Shown here one piece after another: positions 1 to 5,049 of a stretch of DNA of 5,049 nucleotides. The translations under genes and the position numbers were made by a program. Under the pieces are notes generated by a model. The model was not told the origin of the DNA. It worked only from the letters and a program-made list of their open reading frames with translations, and searched no databases. The number at the start of each line of letters is the position of its first letter. Positions within the stretch are counted from its first letter, which is position 1. The stretch covers positions 1 to 5,049 of the forward strand of contig JAIDJD010000128.1 in NCBI GenBank assembly GCA_029052375.1, read 5' to 3'. This DNA comes from Duncaniella sp. (GTDB taxonomy: Bacteria > Bacteroidota > Bacteroidia > Bacteroidales > Muribaculaceae).

Positions 1-118
1 TCTCCCCACATCTGATTCCTATCACAATTCTTCTCCTCCCCCCCTCTCCCACACCCGACGCTCCGCTGACACTGAAATCACGCTTTAATACTTACACCCC
101 TTTCTTACCCAACTTTCC
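1..118. other. Leader region without a recognisable gene
   Basis: This stretch precedes the transporter gene. It is rich in C and T on the plus strand, with an unbroken pyrimidine run at 28-50. I see no convincing open frame, tRNA or hairpin. I also could not find a good match to the Bacteroidota promoter (a -33 TTTG with a -7 TAnnTTTG). The AT-richer patch around 85-95 is the only candidate and it is weak. There is no Shine-Dalgarno sequence in front of the ATG at 119, which is normal for Bacteroidota. The promoter of the transporter gene may lie here or outside the window. Confidence 0.5.
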
Positions 119-1483
119 ATGAACCGGACCACCAACAAACCCGACCAGAGTTTCTGGAAACTCTGGAACCTCAGCTTCGGATTTTTCGGCGTGCAGATCG
201 CCTACGCCCTCCAGAGCGCCAACATCTCGCGCATCTTCGCCACCATCGGCGCCGACCCACACTCGCTCAGCTACTTCTGGATACTCCCGCCGCTGATGGG
301 CATCGTAGTTCAGCCCATAGTCGGCGCCGCCCGCGACCGCACCTGGAACCGCTTCGGGCGCCGCCTGCCCTACCTCATCCTCGGGGCCGCGATAGCCGTC
401 ATAGTGATGTGCCTGCTGCCCAATGCCGGCAGTTTCGGCTTCACCATAGCCGGAGCCATGGTATTCGGCTTCATAGCCCTCATGTTCCTCGACACATCCA
501 TCAACATGGCCATGCAGCCCTTCAAGATGCTCGTGGGCGACCAGGTCAACGAGCGTCAGAAAGGCCTCGCATACTCCATACAGAGCTTTCTCTGCAACGC
601 CGGCAGCCTCGTGGGCTATCTTGCGCCCATCACCCTTACCGCCATCGGCATCAGCAACATAGCGCCCAAGGGCGAGGTGCCCGCCACGGTGACATACTCG
701 TTCTACATCGGCGCCGCCATCCTCGTCCTCTGCGTGGTCTACAGCTTCGCCTTCATCAGGGAGATGCCCCCGGCCGAGTACAGGCGCTACCACGGCATCA
801 AGGAGCAGGAGACAGGCGCCCCCAAAGCCAAGCGTCCCGGTATGCTCGCCCTGCTCAAGACCGCTCCCAAGACATTCTGGACCGTGGGCCTCGTCCAGTT
901 CTTCTGCTGGTCAGCCTTCCTCTATATGTGGACCTATACCAACGGCGCTATCGCCGACACCGTCTGGAACACCCACGACGTACACTCAGAGGCCTACCAG
1001 CAGGCCGGCAACTGGGTGGGCGTCCTCTTTGCCGTCCAGGCCGTAGGCTCTGTGATATGGGCCGTGATGATACCCTTGTTCAAGAACCACAAGACGGTCT
1101 ATTCGCTCAGCCTCGTGCTCGGCGGCATAGGCTTCATCTCCATCCTCTTCATCACCAACGCCTATGCACTCTTCTTCTCATACCTGCTCATAGGATGTGC
1201 ATGGGCCGCCATGCTCGCCCTCCCCTTCACCATCCTCACCAACTCGCTCTCGGGCGAGAACATGGGGACGTATCTCGGCCTCTTCAACGGCACCATCTGC
1301 CTGCCCCAGATATGCGCCGCCGCCCTCGGAGGCGTCATCCTGCCCCTGCTCGGAGGCCGCCAGGTCAATATGCTCGTGCTCGCCGGCGTCCTCCTCATAG
1401 CCGGAGCCCTCTGCGTACGCCTCGTCAGGGAGACCAACGGCGAGGCCGCCAAGACCGACGAGATGCTCAGCCGGGAGCTTTGA
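119..1483 (+). CDS. MFS sugar transporter, SLC45/GPH-like sugar:cation symporter
   Basis: This is a 454-residue inner-membrane carrier with about 12 hydrophobic segments, the usual size for the superfamily. Residues 65-82 hold the loop 2-3 signature (QPIVG, then D73 and the RFGRR motif at 78-82). This D-x5-R-x-GRR pattern is typical of SLC45 and plant sucrose-type carriers. Other family features are QPFKMLVGD at 133-141, a charged central loop at about 213-248 dividing the two six-helix halves, and GENMGTYLGLFN at 379-390 in the second half. By family knowledge such proteins move sucrose, maltose or related small sugars, usually with protons. The substrate here is not readable from the sequence. 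The GH43 gene that follows on the same strand suggests uptake of its products, perhaps pentoses or short oligosaccharides; that is inference. The ATG at 119 gives a normal short cytoplasmic N-terminus (FWKLWNLSFGFFG). The stop is TGA, and the frame is intact. Confidence 0.9.
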   Translation: MNRTTNKPDQSFWKLWNLSFGFFGVQIAYALQSANISRIFATIGADPHSLSYFWILPPLMGIVVQPIVGAARDRTWNRFGRRLPYLILGAAIAVIVMCLLPNAGSFGFTIAGAMVFGFIALMFLDTSINMAMQPFKMLVGDQVNERQKGLAYSIQSFLCNAGSLVGYLAPITLTAIGISNIAPKGEVPATVTYSFYIGAAILVLCVVYSFAFIREMPPAEYRRYHGIKEQETGAPKAKRPGMLALLKTAPKTFWTVGLVQFFCWSAFLYMWTYTNGAIADTVWNTHDVHSEAYQQAGNWVGVLFAVQAVGSVIWAVMIPLFKNHKTVYSLSLVLGGIGFISILFITNAYALFFSYLLIGCAWAAMLALPFTILTNSLSGENMGTYLGLFNGTICLPQICAAALGGVILPLLGGRQVNMLVLAGVLLIAGALCVRLVRETNGEAAKTDEMLSREL

Positions 1484-1494
1484 GATGCAGGGCC

Positions 1495-1591
1495 TCAGTC
1501 TGCAGTCAGCAGTCATCAGGCCTATACGGCTTATATATCTTATAAATCTTATATATCTTATACCCCCCAACGACTGACGATTTGCGACTGA
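1495..1591. repeat. Composite intergenic repeat: inverted heptamer arrays flanking an AT-rich nonamer array
   Basis: Three blocks nearly fill the gap between the transporter and GH43 genes. Block 1 (1495-1515) is three 7-base units, TCAGTCT once and GCAGTCA twice. Block 2 (1521-1565) is five 9-base units that start with CTTATA or CCTATA; the middle three are CTTATATAT, CTTATAAAT and CTTATATAT. Block 3 (1571-1591) is three 7-base units, CGACTGA, CGATTTG and CGACTGA. The reverse complement of CGACTGA is TCAGTCG, so blocks 1 and 3 are imperfect inverted copies and match at 14 of 21 positions. Spacers of 5 bases separate the blocks. The AT-rich core contrasts sharply with the GC-rich genes on both sides. 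The element could be a dispersed intergenic repeat, a hairpin-forming RNA element or part of the promoter region of the GH43 gene. Its role is unknown. Confidence 0.8.
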
Positions 1592-1596
1592 AGACA

Positions 1597-3135
1597 ATGA
1601 CCAGACTGATACCATTCATCCTTTGCGCTCTCTGTGCCTCAGGCGCAGGGGGCGCCGAGACATACACCAACCCCATAATCCACGCAGACTACTCGGACCC
1701 CGACGCAGTCCGCGACGGCGACGACTACTGGATGGTGGCCTCGAGCTTCTCGGCCTTCCCGGGCATACCCGTGCTTCACTCGCGCAACCTCACAGACTGG
1801 GAGCTGGCCGGACACGTCTACGACCGCCTTCCCTCGGGCCGCTACGACCTCCCCGCCCACGGCGAGGGGGCGTGGGCGCCCTCGATAAGGAAATACGGAG
1901 ACACGTGGTATGTCTACTTCTGCACCCCTTCGGAAGGGCTCTTCGCGGCGACGGCCACGCATCCGGCAGGCCCGTGGACGCTGAGACAGATGGCAGAGAC
2001 AGCCAAGTGGGAAGACCCTTGTCCCTTCCTTGACGACGACGGGCGGCGCTACCTCGTGCGCTCGGCCCACCGCGGAGGCCCCATGATACTCCACCGCCTC
2101 TCGGACGACGGCCTCGCCCTGCTCGACGACGGCGTCACCGTCTACTGCGACACCGTGGCCAATCCCACTCTCGAGGGCCCGAAGATGATGAAGAGAGACG
2201 GATGGTACTACATCCTCGCGCCTGCGGGCGGCGTCCGCGACGGATGGCAGACCGTGCTGCGCTCGCGCAGCATATACGGCCCTTACGAGAGCCGGGTCAT
2301 GCTGCGCCCCGGAGGAGACTCAGGCATCAACGGCCCGCACCAGGGAGCCCTTGTAGACACTCCGGACGGGAGCGAATGGTGGTTCATCCACTTCCAGCAG
2401 AAGGGTGTCCACGGACGCATCGTCCACCTCCAGCCGGCCCGATGGACCACGGACGGATGGCCCGAGGCAGGCGACGCAGACCGCTATCCCGTGGCCTCGG
2501 CGCCACGCCCGCGCATAGCTGGCGGCCACCAGAGGCTAACGCCGGCCGCGTCTGACGAGTTCGACGCCCCCTGCCTTGGCCTGCAATGGCAATGGCAGGC
2601 GCACGAACGGCCTGAAAGCTACACCCTGTCCGAGCGTCCCGGACACATCAGGCTCCGCGCCCTGAGCTGTCCCACCGAGCAGGGCAATCTGTGGTATGCC
2701 CCCAACCTCCTGTTGCAGAAATTCCCCGCCGGGACCTTCACAGCCACTACCCTTATGCGCCCAGCCCTCGCCGACAGCCTCGCCACGGCGGGCCTCGTCA
2801 CCATGGGCAACCAATACTCCTTCATAGCCGTCCGGGGCGACTCGATAGCCGTAGTGACAGGCCGTGGCGACCGCCGCTTTCCCGTCAGGCTACGCACTCT
2901 CGCCGCGGCCCCCTATGACGGCCGAGACATCTATCTCCGCGCCGAGATCACCGATGGCGGAGACAGCGTCAGATACTCCTACAGCCATGACGGACACGTC
3001 TTCACACCCCTCGGCCCCGACTGTCCCACAGCGCCAGGCACGTGGATAGGCGCCAAGACAGGCATCTTCTGCATCACGCCGTCCGCTCTGCACTCAGCCT
3101 CGCACGCAGACTTCGACTGGTTCAGAATCCACTGA
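1597..3135 (+). CDS. Secreted GH43 glycosidase (subfamily 12-like), putative alpha-L-arabinofuranosidase/beta-xylosidase
   Basis: From the ATG at 1597 the protein has 512 residues. Residues 1-20 are a short signal peptide (one Arg, a hydrophobic core, then SGAGGA before ETYTNP). No lipobox fits, so a soluble periplasmic or exported enzyme is expected. Residues about 24-310 form the five-bladed GH43 catalytic domain. The three family acids are visible: base D34 in YSDPD, pKa-modulating D140 in WEDPCPF, and acid E193 in LEGPKMM. H248 in GPHQG is the conserved metal-site histidine, and HGRIVHLQPARW follows. Residues about 318-512 begin with SDEFDAPCLGLQWQWQ and match the beta-sandwich (concanavalin-like) C-terminal domain of GH43 xylosidases. 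The family removes terminal arabinose or xylose from arabinoxylan, arabinan or pectin side chains; the exact specificity cannot be read here. An in-frame TTG at 1582 would add five residues (MRLKT), but it lies inside the repeat and lengthens the signal peptide needlessly, so I prefer the ATG. The stop is TGA. Confidence 0.92.
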   Translation: MTRLIPFILCALCASGAGGAETYTNPIIHADYSDPDAVRDGDDYWMVASSFSAFPGIPVLHSRNLTDWELAGHVYDRLPSGRYDLPAHGEGAWAPSIRKYGDTWYVYFCTPSEGLFAATATHPAGPWTLRQMAETAKWEDPCPFLDDDGRRYLVRSAHRGGPMILHRLSDDGLALLDDGVTVYCDTVANPTLEGPKMMKRDGWYYILAPAGGVRDGWQTVLRSRSIYGPYESRVMLRPGGDSGINGPHQGALVDTPDGSEWWFIHFQQKGVHGRIVHLQPARWTTDGWPEAGDADRYPVASAPRPRIAGGHQRLTPAASDEFDAPCLGLQWQWQAHERPESYTLSERPGHIRLRALSCPTEQGNLWYAPNLLLQKFPAGTFTATTLMRPALADSLATAGLVTMGNQYSFIAVRGDSIAVVTGRGDRRFPVRLRTLAAAPYDGRDIYLRAEITDGGDSVRYSYSHDGHVFTPLGPDCPTAPGTWIGAKTGIFCITPSALHSASHADFDWFRIH

Positions 3136-3148
3136 CCACGACACACGA

Positions 3149-3197
3149 CAACCCCCGCAACAGAGCGACACTCACTGTCCTGCTGTTGCGGGGGTTG
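3149..3197. terminator. Probable bidirectional terminator hairpin between convergent genes
   Basis: A perfect 15-bp inverted repeat has its left arm at 3149-3163 (CAACCCCCGCAACAG) and its right arm at 3183-3197. The 19-base interior can form a further small GACA/TGTC stem (3167-3170 with 3176-3179). The hairpin starts 13 bases after the GH43 stop and ends 26 bases before the methyltransferase stop on the other strand, the classic place for a shared terminator. Neither side has a clean U-tract: the plus strand continues GGATATTCTTC and the minus strand continues TGTCGTGTG. Intrinsic termination is therefore likely but not textbook. The stem could instead only stabilise the 3' ends of the transcripts. 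Confidence 0.75.
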
Positions 3198-3223
3198 GAT
3201 ATTCTTCAGCGTGCCGCTTAAGG

Positions 3224-4024
3224 TCAGGGCCGCAGCTGCCAGAAGGCGACGGCCGAGGCGGCCGCTACGTTGAGCGAGTCCACGCCGTGGCTCATAGGGA
3301 TGCGGGCCGTGTATGTGGCCGAGGATATCACCTCTGCGGCCAGGCCGTCGCCCTCGGTGCCGAGCACTATGGCCAGCCTCGGCTCTGCGGCAAGGGCGGG
3401 GTCGTCGATAGAGACAGACTTGTCTGTCAGAGCCATGGCCACCGTGGCATAGCCCAGGGCGTGGAGGCTCTCGAGGCCGCCCTCGAGCCACGTCCAGGGC
3501 ACGAGAAACACCGAGCCCATGGAGACGCGTATCGACCTGCGGTTGAGCGGGTCGCACGACTCGGGGGTGAGCACCACTCCGTCTATGCCGAGCGCGGCGG
3601 CCGAGCGGAAGATGGCACCGATGTTGGTGGTGTCCACGACACCGTCTATCACGGCTATCCTGCGGGCGCCTTCGCGGCAGACCTCAGCGAGGCTGAGCGG
3701 AGCGGGGCGCCTCATGGCACACAGCACACCGCGCGTGAGGGTATAACCCGTCAGGCTGGCGAGCATCTCGCGCGAGCCCGTGTAGACCGTCATCTCTGGA
3801 TGCCTGGCTATCAGCGGGGCGGCGTCGCCTGTGATGTGGCGCTCCTCGCAGAGCATCGACACAGGCTCGTATCCGGCGTCCATGGCCACGGCTATCACCT
3901 TGGGGCTCTCGGCTATGAAGAGACCCTTTGAGGGGTCGAGGCGGTTGCGGAGCTGAGCCTCTGTGAGACTTGCGAAAGGCTCGAGGCCGGGATGGGACAG
4001 AGATTCGATGCGGATGGCTGTCAT
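3224..4024 (-). CDS. TrmH/SpoU-family RNA 2'-O-methyltransferase
   Basis: This 266-residue SPOUT-class enzyme transfers methyl from S-adenosylmethionine to a ribose 2'-hydroxyl in tRNA or rRNA. The N-terminal part (about 20-100, with RNRLDPSKGLFIAESPKV) resembles the SpoU substrate-binding domain. The C-terminal knotted domain shows the three family motifs. Motif 1 is at 127-145 (N134 and catalytic-type R140 in NIGAIFRSA). Motif 2 is at 219-228 (IVLGTEGDGL, E224). Motif 3 is at 242-254 (IPMSHGVDSLNVA, N252). These fix the family firmly, but the RNA target cannot be told from the sequence. An upstream in-frame ATG at 4108 would add 28 residues that overlap the end of the ATPase gene and look non-homologous. 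The ATG at 4024, beginning MTAIRIESL, is preferred. It lies 19 bases after the ATPase stop, so the gene is probably co-transcribed as the last gene of the operon. No Shine-Dalgarno sequence is seen. The stop is TGA. Confidence 0.93.
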   Translation of the reverse strand: MTAIRIESLSHPGLEPFASLTEAQLRNRLDPSKGLFIAESPKVIAVAMDAGYEPVSMLCEERHITGDAAPLIARHPEMTVYTGSREMLASLTGYTLTRGVLCAMRRPAPLSLAEVCREGARRIAVIDGVVDTTNIGAIFRSAAALGIDGVVLTPESCDPLNRRSIRVSMGSVFLVPWTWLEGGLESLHALGYATVAMALTDKSVSIDDPALAAEPRLAIVLGTEGDGLAAEVISSATYTARIPMSHGVDSLNVAAASAVAFWQLRP

Positions 4025-4043
4025 AAGGCTTGGCGCGTGGATA

Positions 4044-4820
4044 TCAGGGACGGGGTTTCTCTGTGGAGAGGACATACTTCCTGACCTTCTGGAAGAGGTC
4101 GTTGGCAAAAACGAATTCGTTGAGGGCCTCGTTGTCCGTGCGGTAGATGGCGTTCATGTCTCCCACCCACTCTCGGCGGCCCTTGTTGAGAAATATGATG
4201 TTCTCGCCTATGCCGAGGACAGAGTTCATGTCGTGAGTGTTGATGACGGTGGTGATGTTGTACTCGTGCGTGATGTCGCTGAGCAGCTCGTCTATCACTA
4301 TCGACGTCCTCGGGTCGAGGCCCGAGTTGGGCTCGTCGCAGAAGAGGTATCTCGGGTTGAGGGCTATGGCGCGCGCAATGGCCACGCGCTTCTGCATACC
4401 GCCCGAAATCTCCGAGGGATACTTCTTGTCGGCGCCCTGGAGCCTTACCCTCTCGATGCAGAACTCGGCGCGGTCTCTGGCCTCGGCAGGGGTCATGTTT
4501 GCAAACATCGTCAGCGGGAACATCACATTGCCCAGCACGGTCTCGGAGTCGAAGAGAGCCGAGCCCTGGAAAAGCATTCCTATCTCCTTGCGCAGATTCT
4601 TCACCTCGCCGGTGTCCATCTTCATGATATCTCGTCCGTCGAAGAGTATCTCCCCCTTCTCGGGAGCCACGAGGCCTACGATGCTCTTGAGCAGGACGGT
4701 CTTGCCGGACCCGCTCTGGCCTATTATCAGGTTGGTCTTTCCGGTCTCGAATGTGGCCGAGACATCGTGGAGGATGGTCTTGCCGTCAAACGACTTGGTG
4801 ACGTTCTTGACTTCAATCAT
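4044..4820 (-). CDS. mlaF: Mla/Mce-type lipid ABC transporter ATP-binding protein (MlaF-like)
   Basis: This 258-residue ATPase powers the phospholipid transporter that maintains outer-membrane lipid asymmetry; it acts on the cytoplasmic face with the MlaE permease. All ABC motifs are present in order: Walker A GQSGSGKT (34-41), Q-loop Q85 in LFQGSALFDSETVLGNV, signature SGGMQKR (139-145), Walker B YLFCDEP (158-164, catalytic E163), D-loop SGLDP (166-170) and H-loop H196. The SGGM signature and the GALFDS-like stretch after the Q-loop are typical of MlaF rather than of sugar or peptide importers. The length is close to the family norm. The ATG at 4820 overlaps the TGA of the permease gene by four bases (4817-4820), which implies translational coupling and settles the start. 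A longer frame to 5009 only reads antiphase through the permease gene. No mlaD (MCE-domain) gene follows within the window; the next gene is the RNA methyltransferase. Confidence 0.94.
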   Translation of the reverse strand: MIEVKNVTKSFDGKTILHDVSATFETGKTNLIIGQSGSGKTVLLKSIVGLVAPEKGEILFDGRDIMKMDTGEVKNLRKEIGMLFQGSALFDSETVLGNVMFPLTMFANMTPAEARDRAEFCIERVRLQGADKKYPSEISGGMQKRVAIARAIALNPRYLFCDEPNSGLDPRTSIVIDELLSDITHEYNITTVINTHDMNSVLGIGENIIFLNKGRREWVGDMNAIYRTDNEALNEFVFANDLFQKVRKYVLSTEKPRP

Positions 4821-5049
4821 TGCAGGAGGAGTTTTGTGAGGATTACGTCCACGAGCAGAATGAGGATGCTCGAGGCCACGACGGCGTTGGTAGAGGCCTT
4901 GCCCACCTCGAGCGAGCCGCCGTTGACGTAATAGCCGTAGTAAGAGGCCACGGAGGTGATGATGAACGAGAATAAGAGGCTCTTGATCAGGCCATACCAC
5001 ACATACCACTCGACAAACATGGTCTCGATCCCCTATATGAAGAGGTTGA
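4817..5049 (-). CDS. mlaE: MlaE-like ABC transporter permease, C-terminal fragment with an in-frame TAG
   Basis: Only the last part of this inner-membrane permease is in the window; the gene runs off the right edge. From the Met at 5018-5020 there are 67 clean residues. They include a helix around GLIKSLLFSFIITSVASYYG, the conserved loop with GGSLEVGKASTNAVV, and a last helix ILILLVDVILTKLLL. This order (LIKS, YYGY, GG..VG.AST.AVV, then a final helix ending LTKLL) is the MlaE/YrbE C-terminus. The Met at 5020 is almost certainly not the start, since most of the permease is missing before it. Reading further upstream in the same frame gives G-I-E-T before the Met, then a TAG stop at 5033-5035, then N-L-F-I up to the edge. 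That stop is either an error near a contig end or a real disruption. The TGA stop overlaps the ATPase start, so the two genes belong to one operon. Confidence 0.85.

Noticed and set aside
28..50. Pyrimidine run as a triplex or regulatory tract
   Set aside because: A 23-base C/T run near a contig edge in C-rich DNA is not enough evidence; there is no mirror symmetry or repeated unit.
92..793. A 233-codon minus-strand frame opposite the transporter gene
   Set aside because: Its translation is rich in G, E, H and D with no domain or membrane logic, and it mirrors the transporter codons. It is a shadow.
409..1545. A 378-codon plus-strand frame inside the transporter gene
   Set aside because: The product is an Arg/His/Pro-rich low-complexity string typical of an off-frame reading of GC-rich DNA, while the overlapping transporter frame has full family motifs.
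1495..1591. CRISPR array
   Set aside because: The units are only 7 and 9 bases long with no unique spacers between them, and no cas genes are nearby.
4025..4108. Extended N-terminus for the RNA methyltransferase starting at 4108
   Set aside because: The extra 28 residues overlap the 3' end of the ATPase gene, are Ser/Arg/Pro-rich and do not look like the family. The ATG at 4024 gives a normal start.
3963..4931. A 322-codon plus-strand open frame running antisense across the methyltransferase and ATPase genes
   Set aside because: The minus-strand genes in this span have clear family motifs. The plus-strand frame lacks any recognisable domain and is open only because of the strong GC codon bias of the real genes.
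4821..5009. Longer ATPase start at 5009
   Set aside because: The extension is the permease gene read in another frame. The ABC domain starts properly with MIEVKNVTKSF at 4820, overlapping the permease stop by four bases.

Overview
The window suggests a GC-rich member of the Bacteroidales, possibly a gut lineage such as Muribaculaceae. The reasons are the protein types (a GH43 subfamily-12-like enzyme, an SLC45-like sugar transporter and a Bacteroidota-style MlaE/MlaF pair), the general absence of Shine-Dalgarno sequences before start codons, and an AT-rich short-period repeat between two GC-rich genes. The family-level assignment is inference; no rRNA or marker gene is present. The odd length and an in-frame stop at the very end suggest that this may be a whole contig rather than a cut-out.

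Layout. Bases 1-118 are a pyrimidine-rich leader with no gene that I can see. Two plus-strand genes follow: an MFS transporter of the SLC45/GPH sugar-cation symporter type (119-1483) and a secreted two-domain GH43 glycosidase (1597-3135). The 113-base gap between them is almost filled by a composite repeat: three heptamers, five AT-rich nonamers, then three heptamers in the opposite orientation. A perfect 15-bp hairpin at 3149-3197 lies between the plus-strand genes and a converging minus-strand cluster. Read in its own direction, that cluster is mlaE-like permease (C-terminus only, running off the right edge), mlaF-like ATPase (4044-4820) and a TrmH/SpoU-family RNA 2'-O-methyltransferase (3224-4024). 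The spacings are a 4-base overlap and a 19-base gap, which suggests an operon.

Function. The left pair is a minimal carbohydrate-use module. The exported GH43 enzyme trims arabinose or xylose from plant-type glycans, and the transporter could move the products across the inner membrane. No SusC/SusD pair or regulator is in view. The right cluster combines an Mla/Mce-type lipid transporter, which keeps outer-membrane lipid asymmetry, with a housekeeping RNA-modification gene.

I found no convincing undescribed system. The two observations most worth a second look are the composite repeat at 1495-1591 and the in-frame TAG at 5033-5035 within the mlaE reading frame.
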